Of a DNA stretch of 64,000 nucleotides, positions 46,201-57,041 are shown piece after piece. Numbering within the stretch: position 1 is the first letter of the stretch; each line of letters opens with the position of its first letter. Position numbers and translations under genes: made by a program. The notes under the pieces are model-generated. The model worked only from the letters and a program-made list of their open reading frames with translations. It was not told where the DNA came from and did no database searches. Location: NCBI RefSeq assembly GCF_003851685.1, contig NZ_CP027727.1, positions 5,933,146 to 5,997,145 of the forward strand, given 5' to 3'. Source of the stretch: Pseudomonas sp. R5-89-07 (GTDB lineage: Bacteria; Pseudomonadota; Gammaproteobacteria; Pseudomonadales; Pseudomonadaceae).

Positions 46201-46250
46201 GTAACACCTATCAGGTTAGCAAGCGGGAGCCTTGCGGCTCCCGCTGCGGC

Positions 46251-47795
46251 TTACCAGGTTTGGGTGGCCTTGAACTTCTCGATACCGGCTTTCATGCCAG
46301 CGTCGATATCGTCATTGAAGTCACCCTTCACGTTGATCTTCGCCATCAATTCGGCGTGATCGCGGTTGAAGTAAGCAATCAGCGCTTGTTCAAAGCTGCC
46401 GACCTTGGCGATTTCAACGTCGGTCAGGAACCCACGCTCAGCGGCATACAGCGACAACGCCATGTCAGCGATCGACATTGGGGCGTATTGCTTCTGCTTC
46501 ATCAGCTCGGTAACGCGCTGACCATGCTCAAGTTGCTTGCGGGTCGCTTCGTCCAGGTCAGAAGCAAACTGGGCGAATGCCGCCAGTTCACGGTACTGAG
46601 CCAGAGCGGTACGGATACCACCGGAGAGCTTCTTGATGATCTTGGTCTGAGCGGCACCACCCACACGGGATACCGAAACACCGGCGTTCACTGCAGGACG
46701 AATCCCTGAGTTGAACATGGCCGATTCCAGGAAGATCTGACCGTCGGTGATGGAAATCACGTTGGTCGGAACGAACGCGGAAACGTCGCCAGCCTGGGTT
46801 TCGATGATCGGCAGTGCGGTCAGGGAACCGGTTTTGCCGGTCACTGCGCCGTTGGTGAACTTCTCTACGTACTCTTCGGAAACGCGGGATGCGCGCTCCA
46901 GCAGACGGGAGTGGAGATAGAACACGTCGCCTGGGTAGGCTTCACGGCCTGGTGGACGGCGCAGCAGCAGGGAAATCTGGCGGTAAGCCACTGCTTGCTT
47001 GGACAGATCGTCATAAACGATCAGCGCGTCTTCACCGCGGTCGCGGAAGAATTCACCCATGGTGCAACCGGAGTACGGTGCCAGGAATTGCAGCGCAGGA
47101 GATTCCGAAGCACTGGCAGCCACGATGATCGTGTTGGCCAGGGCGCCGTTTTCTTCCAGCTTGCGAACCACGTTGGCGATGGTCGATTGCTTCTGACCGA
47201 TCGCTACGTAGACGCAGAAAATGCCGCTGTTCTTCTGGTTGATGATCGCGTCGATCGCCAGAGCGGTTTTACCGATCTGACGGTCACCGATGATCAGCTC
47301 ACGCTGGCCACGGCCGACCGGGATCATGGCATCGACAGCCTTGTAGCCAGTCTGTACAGGCTGGTCTACCGACTTACGCCAGATCACGCCTGGAGCAACT
47401 TTCTCGACCGCGTCGGTCTCGGTGTTGCCCAGTGGACCTTTGCCGTCAACAGGGTTACCCAGTGCGTCGACTACGCGACCCAGCAGTTCCTTACCCACCG
47501 GAACTTCCAGGATGCGGCCTGTGCACTTGGCGCTCATGCCTTCAGCCAGACTGGTGTACGCGCCCAATACAACGGCACCTACGGAGTCTTGCTCCAGGTT
47601 GAGGGCCATACCGTAGACGCCGCCCGGAAACTCGATCATCTCGCCGTACATAACGTCGGCCAGACCGTGAATCCGCACGATGCCGTCAGATACGCTGACG
47701 ACAGTGCCTTCGTTACGGGCTTGGGAGGTCACATCGAGCTTGTCGATGCGGCCCTTGATAATTTCACTTATTTCGGAAGGATTGAGTTGCTGCAT
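46251..47795 (-). CDS. atpA: ATP synthase F1 subunit alpha
   Basis: A 514-residue non-catalytic nucleotide-binding subunit. [18 protein letters not shown] opens it, Walker A is GDRQIGKTA, and [26 protein letters not shown] is the subunit's signature region. A large open frame on the opposite strand is only a shadow of its codon pattern. It follows atpH by 21 bases. Confidence 0.98.
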   Translation of the reverse strand: MQQLNPSEISEIIKGRIDKLDVTSQARNEGTVVSVSDGIVRIHGLADVMYGEMIEFPGGVYGMALNLEQDSVGAVVLGAYTSLAEGMSAKCTGRILEVPVGKELLGRVVDALGNPVDGKGPLGNTETDAVEKVAPGVIWRKSVDQPVQTGYKAVDAMIPVGRGQRELIIGDRQIGKTALAIDAIINQKNSGIFCVYVAIGQKQSTIANVVRKLEENGALANTIIVAASASESPALQFLAPYSGCTMGEFFRDRGEDALIVYDDLSKQAVAYRQISLLLRRPPGREAYPGDVFYLHSRLLERASRVSEEYVEKFTNGAVTGKTGSLTALPIIETQAGDVSAFVPTNVISITDGQIFLESAMFNSGIRPAVNAGVSVSRVGGAAQTKIIKKLSGGIRTALAQYRELAAFAQFASDLDEATRKQLEHGQRVTELMKQKQYAPMSIADMALSLYAAERGFLTDVEIAKVGSFEQALIAYFNRDHAELMAKINVKGDFNDDIDAGMKAGIEKFKATQTW

Positions 47796-47816
47796 TGCTC
47801 TGCTGCCCCTTCAAAC

Positions 47817-48353
47817 TCAAGATTTCAATGCTTCGGCAAGTTTCGCGATTTTGCCGCGAATCGAGCCATCGATAACCAGGTCGCCGGCACGGATAACGAC
47901 ACCACCAATCAGGGATGCGTCCTCCGAAGCTTGCAGGCGCACTTCCCGATTGAGTCGTGCACTGAGAACCTTGGCGAGTTTGTCTTGCTGTTCTTGGTTC
48001 AATGCAAAAGCACTGGTCACTTCAACGTCTACCGATTTCTCTGCTTCGGCCTTGTACAGGTCGAACAGAGCGGCGATCTCCGGCAACAGCGGGAGACGGT
48101 CGTTTTCGGCAATGACGTGAATGAAGTTCTGCACTTTCACATCAAACTTGTCGCCGCACACTTCAATAAAAGTGGCGGCCTTGTCTGCGCTCGTCAGGCG
48201 CGGGGCCTTGAGCACGCGCTGCATGGTGTCGTCTTGCGACACTGCTGCAGCCAGGCCGAGCATGGCTGACCAAGAGGCCAGCTGCTGGTGGGCCTGGGCG
48301 TGCTCGAAGGCTGCCTTAGCGTAAGGTCGGGCCAACGTGGTCAGTTCTGCCAT
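47817..48353 (-). CDS. atpH: ATP synthase F1 subunit delta
   Basis: A 178-residue peripheral-stalk subunit joining F1 to subunit b. It begins [19 protein letters not shown], the conserved start of delta subunits, and has the C-terminal [32 protein letters not shown] block typical of the family. It is 12 bases after atpF. Confidence 0.97.
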   Translation of the reverse strand: MAELTTLARPYAKAAFEHAQAHQQLASWSAMLGLAAAVSQDDTMQRVLKAPRLTSADKAATFIEVCGDKFDVKVQNFIHVIAENDRLPLLPEIAALFDLYKAEAEKSVDVEVTSAFALNQEQQDKLAKVLSARLNREVRLQASEDASLIGGVVIRAGDLVIDGSIRGKIAKLAEALKS

Positions 48354-48365
48354 GATCGCCCTCGC

Positions 48366-48836
48366 TTAAATTTCAGCAGCCAGTTTGTTAACCAGCTCCG
48401 CGTGCGCGTTTTGATCGATTGTGGCACCGAGGATCTTCTCAGCACCGCCGACCGCCAGAGCACCCAGTTGGGCACGCAGCGCGTCTTTGACGCCGTTCAG
48501 TTCCTGTTCGATCTCGGCATGAGCCGAAGCCTTGACACGGTCAGCTTCGACGCGGGCTTTTTCAACAGCCTCTTCGACGATCTGGTTACCGCGCTTCTTG
48601 GCTTGCTCAATGATCTCGGCTGCCTGTGCTTTAGCTTCGCGCAGTTGCTGACCCACTTTCTCGTGGGCCAACTCCAGGTCGCGAGCTGCACGGCTGGCAG
48701 CGTCCAAACCATCCGCGATCTTCTTCTGACGTTCGTGCAAAGCCGCGATGACCGGAGGCCACACGAACTTCATGCAAAACACTACAAAAATGAAGAACGC
48801 AACGGATTGGCCAATCAGGGTTGCATTAATGTTCAC
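48366..48836 (-). CDS. atpF: ATP synthase F0 subunit b
   Basis: A 156-residue stalk subunit: one membrane helix at about 5-26 ([22 protein letters not shown]) followed by a long charged coiled coil ([26 protein letters not shown]). It holds F1 against the membrane sector as a dimer. Length is identical to the E. coli protein (156). It lies between atpE and atpH. Confidence 0.97.
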   Translation of the reverse strand: MNINATLIGQSVAFFIFVVFCMKFVWPPVIAALHERQKKIADGLDAASRAARDLELAHEKVGQQLREAKAQAAEIIEQAKKRGNQIVEEAVEKARVEADRVKASAHAEIEQELNGVKDALRAQLGALAVGGAEKILGATIDQNAHAELVNKLAAEI

Positions 48837-48892
48837 GCCAACACCTCGCTCATTCGTTGTCCATCACCCTAATCACTCGAAAAGTCGAGTGA

Positions 48893-49165
<273 letters not shown>

Positions 49166-49283
49166 TTACGTCGTATGGTTTAGGTTTTTTAGATTTTAAA
49201 GCGGTAAAACAAATCGTTTCATAGCCCTGAAGGGCCACCTTCCCGTTTGACCGGGAAGGACATCAGACTAGTCGAGACTGGTC

Positions 49284-50580
<1,297 letters not shown>

Positions 50581-50654
50581 TCTTGCTCCTCAATGGTCGG
50601 CTGCCGGAAATCAATAACTTGGCATACTTTGTGCCGACAAAATGCGCGCAGAGT

Positions 50655-50676
50655 ATAGGGGCGGTTCTGCCCCTAT
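50655..50676. terminator. Hairpin between parB and atpI
   Basis: ATAGGGGC (50655-50662) pairs with GCCCCTAT (50669-50676). It follows parB on the minus strand but has no T-run, so it is only a possible terminator; the atp promoter is expected in the same 157-base gap. Confidence 0.45.
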
Positions 50677-50737
50677 TCAACTGCCGGGTAGTGATTTCCG
50701 ATCACGCGCTACATGAGTAAATGTTTCAGCGAATGTT

Positions 50738-51610
50738 TCAACGGATATGGGCAAGGACGCCTTGAAGCTCGTCGAGGGAGTTATAGCCGATGATCAATTG
50801 CCCTTTGCCTTTCTTGCCGTGGCGAATTTGCACCGCAGAGCCTAGCCGTTCCGCCAGCCGCTGCTCGAGGCGGGCGATATCCGGATCAGCCTTGGCGGTT
50901 TCGACCGGTGCAGGTTTGCCACTCAACCATTGGCGAACCAAGGCTTCGGTCTGACGAACGGTAAGCCCGCGTGCGACAACGTGTCGCGCCCCTTCAACCT
51001 GTTGATTTTCCGGCAAACCGAGCAAAGCGCGGGCATGACCCATTTCCAGGTCGCCGTGGGACAACATGGTCTTGATGACTTCCGGCAGCGCGATCAACCG
51101 CAGCAAGTTGGACACGGTCACGCGGGATTTACCCACCGCATCGGCCACTTGTTGCTGGGTCAACTGGAATTCGTGCTGCAACCGTTGCAACGCGATCGCT
51201 TCTTCGATCGGGTTGAGGTCTTCACGCTGGATGTTTTCGATCAGCGCCATGGCGATGGCGGTTTCATCCGGCACATCGCGAACCATCGCCGGGATGGTTT
51301 CCTTGCCCGCCTGCTGACTGGCGCGCCAGCGGCGTTCACCGGCGATGATTTCAAAGCGGCCACTGCCGATCGGGCGTACCACGATCGGTTGCATTACGCC
51401 CTGGGCCTTGATCGAGTTGGCCAGCTCTTCGAGAGCCTGAGGGTCCATGTCCCGGCGCGGCTGGTATTTGCCGCGCTGGATCAGGTCCAGGGGCAAGTGC
51501 TGCAGCTCACGTTCATCGGCCTGCACCGCTTGCTCTTCCAGCGAAGTGACGGTCGGACCACTCAGGAGTGCATCCAGTCCACGTCCGAGACCTCGTTTTT
51601 TGACGGCCAT
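50738..51610 (-). CDS. parB: Chromosome partitioning protein ParB
   Basis: A 290-residue CTP-dependent parS-binding clamp. MAVKKRGLGRGLDALLSG opens it; GERRWRASQQAG is the nucleotide-binding box (GERRxRA), and the HTH region is LTQQQVADAVGKSRVTVSNLLRL. It lies nine bases after parA. Together with ParA it separates origin regions. I saw no exact parS site (TGTTCCACGTGGAACA) in this window. Confidence 0.97.
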   Translation of the reverse strand: MAVKKRGLGRGLDALLSGPTVTSLEEQAVQADERELQHLPLDLIQRGKYQPRRDMDPQALEELANSIKAQGVMQPIVVRPIGSGRFEIIAGERRWRASQQAGKETIPAMVRDVPDETAIAMALIENIQREDLNPIEEAIALQRLQHEFQLTQQQVADAVGKSRVTVSNLLRLIALPEVIKTMLSHGDLEMGHARALLGLPENQQVEGARHVVARGLTVRQTEALVRQWLSGKPAPVETAKADPDIARLEQRLAERLGSAVQIRHGKKGKGQLIIGYNSLDELQGVLAHIR

Positions 51611-51619
51611 GGGGATTCC

Positions 51620-52417
51620 TTAAGTTGGCTGGGCAGCAGCGGTGCGTGAATTGCGACGTTGGCGACGCACCATCTCGCCGGCCAGCGCCAGGTAGGCAAT
51701 GGCACCACGGGATGACTTGTCGTAGGCCAGCGCCGGCATGCCGTAGCTTGGCGCTTCGGCCAGGCGAATGTTGCGAGGAATCACCGTGTCGTAGAGCTGA
51801 TCGCCGAAGTGTTCCTTGAGCTGCGCCGACACATCGTTCATCAGGCTCAGACGCGGATCGAACATGGTCCGCAGCAAACCTTCGATCTGCAACTTCGGGT
51901 TGAGCAGTTCGGCGATACGCTTGATGTTATCCACCAGGTCGCTCAAGCCTTCGAGCGCGTAGTACTCGCACTGCATGGGGATAATCACCCCATCGGCGGC
52001 CACCAGGGCGTTGAGCGTGAGCATCGACAGGGACGGCGGGCAGTCGATCAGGATGTAGTCGTAGTTCTCACGGATCGGCGCCAGGGCGCTGCGCAGACGG
52101 CTTTCTTTCATCTGCATTTCCAGCAACACCACTTCCGCCGCAGTCAGGTCGCGGTTGGCCGGCAGCAGTTGGTAACCGCCGTGCTCGGAATAGTGCATGG
52201 CCTGGGCCAGGTCGCACTCGCCGATCAGCAAGTCGTAGACCGAGTTTTCCAGGCCGTGTTTATCCACACCGCTACCCATGGTGGCGTTGCCTTGTGGATC
52301 GAGATCGATCAACAGCACCCGACGCTTGGTAGCGACCAGGGATGCTGCGAGGTTGATGCAGGTGGTGGTTTTGCCCACGCCACCTTTCTGGTTCGCAATC
52401 GCGAATACCTTAGCCAT
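51620..52417 (-). CDS. parA: Chromosome partitioning ATPase ParA (Soj)
   Basis: A 265-residue deviant-Walker ATPase: ANQKGGVGKTTTCINLA at the start, then LIDLDPQGNATMGSG and DYILIDCPPSL. The ATG at 52417 (MAKVFAIANQKGG) is preferred to a TTG at 52435 that would add six residues. It binds DNA non-specifically as an ATP dimer and is driven by ParB-parS complexes. Cotranscribed with rsmG upstream and parB downstream. Confidence 0.97.
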   Translation of the reverse strand: MAKVFAIANQKGGVGKTTTCINLAASLVATKRRVLLIDLDPQGNATMGSGVDKHGLENSVYDLLIGECDLAQAMHYSEHGGYQLLPANRDLTAAEVVLLEMQMKESRLRSALAPIRENYDYILIDCPPSLSMLTLNALVAADGVIIPMQCEYYALEGLSDLVDNIKRIAELLNPKLQIEGLLRTMFDPRLSLMNDVSAQLKEHFGDQLYDTVIPRNIRLAEAPSYGMPALAYDKSSRGAIAYLALAGEMVRRQRRNSRTAAAQPT

Positions 52418-52435
52418 TCTTGCTTGTGTTCCCAA

Positions 52436-53080
52436 TCATGCCGTGCGGCGCAGTATCAGCAGATGGCGTTGGCCTTGGCAACCGGGTACGGCCAAGGCGT
52501 GTTCGCTATCGAGGTGGAAGTCTGCCGGCAATGCTAACAGCTCGTCGCTTGGATGGACGCCCTTCATTGCCAGCCAGCGCGTGTCGCGGTCGCCCAGGTG
52601 GCGTGTCCAGTTGCTGAAGTTCTCCATGCTGCTGAACGCCCGGGAAACAATTCCGTTGAAGGGCTGCTCAGGCGTGAAGGCTTCGACGCGACTGTGGATA
52701 ACTTGCAGGTTGTCCAGCTTGAGTTCGAGTTTGACCTGGGTCAGGAAGCGGGTTTTCTTGCCGTTGCTGTCCAGGCAAGTGACCTGCGACTCCGGGAACA
52801 GGATGGCCAGCGGAATGCCAGGCATGCCGCCGCCACTGCCGACGTCCAGCCAGCGACCGTTTTCGATAAACGGCATCACGCTCAAACTATCGAGCAAATG
52901 GCGCGAGACCATTTCGTCCGGATCGCGCACTGCCGTCAGGTTGTAAGCCTTGTTCCACTTGATCAACAGGGCCAGATAGCCCATCAGCAAGGCGTGCTGG
53001 GCTTCGGTCAGGTCGACGCCCAACTGGCGCGCACCTGTGGATAACTCTTCGGCGTGTTGCGAGGTGACCAACGAACTCAA
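52436..53080 (-). CDS. rsmG: 16S rRNA (guanine-N7) methyltransferase RsmG
   Basis: A 214-residue SAM-dependent enzyme that methylates G527 of 16S rRNA. The SAM motif is [17 protein letters not shown], followed by [14 protein letters not shown] and the [13 protein letters not shown] region, typical of GidB/RsmG. The start overlaps the end of mnmG by 4 bases. Length is normal. Confidence 0.96.
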   Translation of the reverse strand: MSSLVTSQHAEELSTGARQLGVDLTEAQHALLMGYLALLIKWNKAYNLTAVRDPDEMVSRHLLDSLSVMPFIENGRWLDVGSGGGMPGIPLAILFPESQVTCLDSNGKKTRFLTQVKLELKLDNLQVIHSRVEAFTPEQPFNGIVSRAFSSMENFSNWTRHLGDRDTRWLAMKGVHPSDELLALPADFHLDSEHALAVPGCQGQRHLLILRRTA

Positions 53081-54972
53081 GCGCTTTGCTCCAACTGACG
53101 GCCCGCGCCGCGTTTTTTCAAATGAATCATCAACAGTGAGATAGCTGCCGGAGTGACACCCGGTATGCGCGAGGCCTGGCCAAGTGTTTCAGGCCGAGTT
53201 ATCCCCAGCTTGCTTTGAATTTCCTTCGACAGCCCGGAAATCCCGGTGTAGTCGATATCCACGGGCAGCTTGGTGTCTTCACTGGCGCGCAGGCGAGCGA
53301 TCTCGTCCTGCTGACGGTCGATGTAACCGGCGTACTTGGTCTTGATTTCGACCTGCTCGGCGACCTGTGGATCTTCTGCGCCGCCACCGGTCACTTCGAC
53401 CAGGCCGGCGTAATCGATTTCCGGACGGGATAGCAGGTTCAGCAGGTTGTATTCGTGAGTCAGCGGTGTGCCGAATTTTTCGGCGATCGCATCACCCTGT
53501 TCAGTGCCAGGGCGAACCCAGGTGCTTTTCAGGCGCTGCTCTTCAAGCGTGATGCTCTCGCGTTTTTTGCAGAAGGCCGCCCAGCGCGCGTCGTCGACCA
53601 AACCCAGCTCGCGTCCTTTTTCGGTCAAGCGCAGGTCGGCATTGTCTTCACGCAGGATCAGACGGTATTCGGCCCGGGACGTGAACATCCGGTACGGTTC
53701 CTGGGTGCCCAGGGTAATCAGGTCATCGACCAATACGCCGATGTACGCCTCATCTCGGCGCGGGCACCAGCTGTCTTTGCCCTGCGCACGCAATGCAGCG
53801 TTGGTACCGGCCAGCAAACCCTGGGCGCCGGCTTCTTCGTAACCGGTGGTGCCGTTGATTTGCCCGGCAAAGAACAGACCGCCGATCACTTTGGTTTCCA
53901 GGCTGTACTTCAGGTCACGCGGGTCGAAGTAGTCGTACTCGATGGCGTAGCCAGGGCGAACGATATGGGCATTTTCCATGCCGCGAATCGACTGCACGAT
54001 CTGGATTTGCACGTCGAACGGCAAGGACGTGGAAATTCCGTTCGGGTACAGCTCGTGGGTGGTCAAGCCTTCGGGCTCGATAAAGACCTGATGGCTTTCC
54101 TTGTCGGCAAAGCGATGGATCTTGTCTTCAATCGATGGGCAATAACGCGGGCCGATGCCTTCGATCACCCCGGAGTACATCGGCGAACGGTCGAGGTTCG
54201 CGGCGATGATTTCATGGGTGCGGGCATTGGTATGGGTGATCCAGCAACTGACCTGTTTCGGGTGCTGTTCCTTGGAGCCCATGAACGACATGACCGGGAT
54301 CGGTGTGTCACCGGCTTGCTCGGTCATTACCGAGAAATCTACAGAACGCCCGTCGATTCGCGGCGGGGTTCCGGTTTTCAAGCGGCCGACACGCAGTGGC
54401 AGTTCACGCAGCCGTTTTGCCAGGGCAATCGACGGCGGATCACCGGCGCGGCCACCGGAGTAGTTCTGCATGCCAATGTGGATAAGTCCACCAAGGAAGG
54501 TGCCGGTGGTCAGCACCACGGACTCTGCGAAGAAACGCAGGCCCATTTGCGTAACGACACCGCGTACCTGGTCCTGCTCGACGATCAAATCGTCCGCAGC
54601 CTGTTGAAATATCCACAGGTTAGGCTGGTTTTCCAGGGTTTCGCGCACCGCAGCCTTGTACAGGATGCGGTCAGCTTGTGCCCGAGTGGCGCGTACGGCC
54701 GGGCCTTTACGGCTGTTCAGTACACGAAACTGGATACCACCTTTGTCGGTAGCCATGGCCATCACGCCGCCAAGGGCGTCGATTTCCTTGACCAGGTGGC
54801 TTTTGCCGATGCCACCAATGGCAGGGTTGCAACTCATGGCGCCGAGGGTTTCCACGTTATGCGTCAGCAACAGGGTTTTTACGCCCATGCGTGCTGACGC
54901 CAGTGCTGCCTCGGTACCGGCATGACCGCCGCCGATGACGATCACTTCAAAACGGGAAGGGAAATCCACCAC
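53077..54972 (-). CDS. mnmG: tRNA uridine-5-carboxymethylaminomethyl modification enzyme MnmG
   Basis: A 631-residue FAD protein. The dinucleotide-binding motif is [16 protein letters not shown] near the N terminus, and [17 protein letters not shown] and [12 protein letters not shown] are conserved blocks. It works with MnmE to modify wobble U34. The start appears to be a GTG (54972 or the next codon at 54969). It is separated from its partner mnmE by DnaA boxes and an iron cassette. Confidence 0.97.
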   Translation of the reverse strand: MVDFPSRFEVIVIGGGHAGTEAALASARMGVKTLLLTHNVETLGAMSCNPAIGGIGKSHLVKEIDALGGVMAMATDKGGIQFRVLNSRKGPAVRATRAQADRILYKAAVRETLENQPNLWIFQQAADDLIVEQDQVRGVVTQMGLRFFAESVVLTTGTFLGGLIHIGMQNYSGGRAGDPPSIALAKRLRELPLRVGRLKTGTPPRIDGRSVDFSVMTEQAGDTPIPVMSFMGSKEQHPKQVSCWITHTNARTHEIIAANLDRSPMYSGVIEGIGPRYCPSIEDKIHRFADKESHQVFIEPEGLTTHELYPNGISTSLPFDVQIQIVQSIRGMENAHIVRPGYAIEYDYFDPRDLKYSLETKVIGGLFFAGQINGTTGYEEAGAQGLLAGTNAALRAQGKDSWCPRRDEAYIGVLVDDLITLGTQEPYRMFTSRAEYRLILREDNADLRLTEKGRELGLVDDARWAAFCKKRESITLEEQRLKSTWVRPGTEQGDAIAEKFGTPLTHEYNLLNLLSRPEIDYAGLVEVTGGGAEDPQVAEQVEIKTKYAGYIDRQQDEIARLRASEDTKLPVDIDYTGISGLSKEIQSKLGITRPETLGQASRIPGVTPAAISLLMIHLKKRGAGRQLEQSA

Positions 54973-55094
54973 GCACCTCGTGCCTGCTTATGTAGGTAAT
55001 CAGGAATTGTTTGTTGAATGAGTTTTAGAGCTTTGGCGGCAAGTATAGGGACTTAGCCCTGCCTAAAGAACCCTTTGCACAAAATTTAACCAGT

Positions 55095-55379
55095 TGTGGA
55101 TAAATCGCGGACAATAGAAATTAAAAGAGAGAAATTTATTAAATCTTTGTTTTTATGTTTATTTCTACTGAGCATGTTTTCTGTGGATAGATCTCCGTAG
55201 GCCTTTATCTACTTTGTGTACAGCGATTCAAAAGGTTGTGGTCATGTGCCAATGAGGGGGTTGGATAAGTGGCGTAAGCCTGTGGATTAAAGTGATGGTT
55301 ATCCACAGCGGGCTTTTCCCTCAGGTTTAAGGCGTGGTTATCAACTGGGCCCAAGGGCGGTTATTCACAGGGCTTAACT
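55095..55379. promoter_or_regulatory. Cluster of DnaA-box-like sequences upstream of mnmG
   Basis: Exact TTATCCACA/TGTGGATAA occurs at 55095-55103 and 55299-55307; near matches are at 55192-55200, 55281-55289 and 55371-55379. The stretch 55100-55220 is strongly AT-rich, like a DNA-unwinding region. It is the only large gap on this side of mnmG (54973-55461). It may be a secondary DnaA-binding or origin-related region near gidA/mnmG, or control of mnmG. Confidence 0.6.
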
Positions 55380-55461
55380 CACTAAAACCGCAGGTTCAAT
55401 GTCGATTCAACGGTGGCTTCGGCGCCAAAGACATCTATTGTGGGAAGACATAAGGGCGGTT

Positions 55462-55480
55462 AATAATAGCGATTATCATT
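55462..55480. promoter_or_regulatory. Probable Fur box upstream of the FecI-like sigma gene
   Basis: The 19 bases AATAATAGCGATTATCATT resemble the Fur consensus (GATAATGATAATCATTATC) at most positions. It is 20 bases before ATG 55500, so Fur with iron would block the sigma factor gene, as in other fecI/pvdS-like systems. Confidence 0.75.
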
Positions 55481-55499
55481 AACCCCCCTTGTCGCGCCT

Positions 55500-56006
55500 A
55501 TGTCCCCTCCTTCTCACACGGAAGCTGTGCAGCACATCTATGAGCAACACCATTCGTGGTTGCATGGGTGGCTTAAAGGTAAATTGCATAACGCCTGCGA
55601 TGCGGCCGATGTGGCCCACGATACGTTCGTGCGTATTCTGGGCGGACGAAACGCCGTACAAATCCTGGAGCCCCGGGATTACCTGGCGACAATCGCAAGG
55701 GGCCTGGTGATTGATCGCTATCGTCGGCATGCCATCGAGCAGGCTTATAAGCAAACCCTGGCGGAGCGTCCTGAAGCCACCGCCATCAGTGAAGAAGACA
55801 AGGCGATCATCATCGAAACCTTGGTGGCTGTGGATAAGGCACTGTCTGGTTTGGGTGAACGTGCACGGCAGATCTTTATGCTGTCGCAGATCGAAGGGCT
55901 GACTTATCAGCAGATCGCCGATCAGTTGCAGGTGTCATTGACCACCGTGAAGAAACACATGATCCGTGCGCTGACCGAGTGTTCACTGATCATGGCCAGT
56001 TTGTGA
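55500..56006 (+). CDS. FecI-like ECF sigma factor
   Basis: A 168-residue ECF sigma factor. Region 2 includes ACDAADVAHDTFVRIL and ILEPRDYLATIARGLVIDRYRR; region 4 has LSQIEGLTYQQIADQLQVSLTTVKKHMIRAL. Such iron-starvation sigmas switch on an adjacent TonB receptor when signalled through FecR. It has a Fur-box-like site in front, and its TGA overlaps the ATG of fecR (56004-56008). Confidence 0.93.
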   Translation: MSPPSHTEAVQHIYEQHHSWLHGWLKGKLHNACDAADVAHDTFVRILGGRNAVQILEPRDYLATIARGLVIDRYRRHAIEQAYKQTLAERPEATAISEEDKAIIIETLVAVDKALSGLGERARQIFMLSQIEGLTYQQIADQLQVSLTTVKKHMIRALTECSLIMASL

Positions 56007-56950
56007 TGCCGGCACCTGACCGTGAGACATTCGAGGCGGCTGCCAGTTGGTACGTGCAGTTCCAGGCACAATCGCCGACGCCCGCCGAGCGGCTGGCCTG
56101 GCAACAATGGCTCAACGGAGACCCTTCCCATGAGGCTGCCTGGAACCAGCTTGAGCAGCTTCAGCGCAGCCTTGGCGCCTTGCCCCAGGACCTCACACGC
56201 CGCGCGTTGACCACCACGCAGCAACGCCGGCAAGTCCTCAAGTGGATGCTGGTGCTCGGCGGCACCGGGTATCTGGGCTGGAATGTGCAACAACATACGT
56301 CCCTGGGGAACGTATGGGCCGACTACCGAACGCCTGTGGGTAAACGTCGACGTATCGAACTGGCCGATGGTACTCAGATCGACCTCAACACCAATACGGC
56401 CATTGATGTGATGTTCGACTCGCGCCAACGGTTGATCCGCCTTCGCGAGGGTGAAGTACTTATCCACAGCGGCAAACGCGGAGGGCAAACACCCTTTTAT
56501 GTGGAGACTCATCATGGTCGGGTCGAGGCGTTGGGCACCCGGTTTACGGTGCGTCTGTTAGCCGATTCCACTCGGGTGGGCGTTCTGGAAGACCGGGTCC
56601 AGCTGTCCCCAATCGATCAGCCGGACCACAACCGAACCCTTGGCACCGGCGAAAGCGCAGATTTTGATCGACGCAGCATAGGCGTTACCCAGGGTTATGG
56701 CAGAACACAAGCGGCCTGGGTCGACGGCCAATTGGTTGTACTCGATGCCAGGCTGGGCGACGTCATCGATGAATTGGCGCGCTATCGCCCGGGTTTGCTG
56801 CAGTGTGACCAAGCCTCAGCTCGCCTGCGTGTTTCCGGCGCGTTCCGGCTGGATTCCACCGATGCGGTATTGGCCAACCTGCAAGCAACCCTGCCGATCC
56901 AGGTGAACTATTTCACGCGCTATTGGGTGTCGGTCAAACGAATCGGTTAA
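56006..56950 (+). CDS. FecR-family anti-sigma/signal-transducing membrane protein
   Basis: A 314-residue protein with a cytoplasmic N-terminal sigma-contact domain (SWYVQFQAQSPTPAERLAWQQWL), one membrane helix near 90-105 (WMLVLGGTGYLGW) and a periplasmic FecR domain (YRTPVGKRRRIELADGTQIDLNTNTAIDV) ending in an STN-like region. It relays the receptor signal to the sigma factor. The start at ATG 56006 is coupled to the sigma stop. Confidence 0.92.
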   Translation: MPAPDRETFEAAASWYVQFQAQSPTPAERLAWQQWLNGDPSHEAAWNQLEQLQRSLGALPQDLTRRALTTTQQRRQVLKWMLVLGGTGYLGWNVQQHTSLGNVWADYRTPVGKRRRIELADGTQIDLNTNTAIDVMFDSRQRLIRLREGEVLIHSGKRGGQTPFYVETHHGRVEALGTRFTVRLLADSTRVGVLEDRVQLSPIDQPDHNRTLGTGESADFDRRSIGVTQGYGRTQAAWVDGQLVVLDARLGDVIDELARYRPGLLQCDQASARLRVSGAFRLDSTDAVLANLQATLPIQVNYFTRYWVSVKRIG

Positions 56951-57041
56951 GTGGAAAAAATTATTCACAGGGGGTTATCTTTTTTTGGCCTGGTTCGGCC
57001 CTGCTGGTAATCACGACGCTATTTTCAGGGCTTACCCACCT

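Noticed and set aside
46911..48269. 452-codon open frame opposite atpA/atpH
   Set aside because: Shadow of two unmistakable ATP synthase genes.
53455..54897. 480-codon open frame opposite mnmG
   Set aside because: Shadow of mnmG; no motifs or ribosome site.
50581..55500. parS centromere sites expected near parAB
   Set aside because: No exact 16-base TGTTCCACGTGGAACA was found by eye in this window; sites are probably beyond it.
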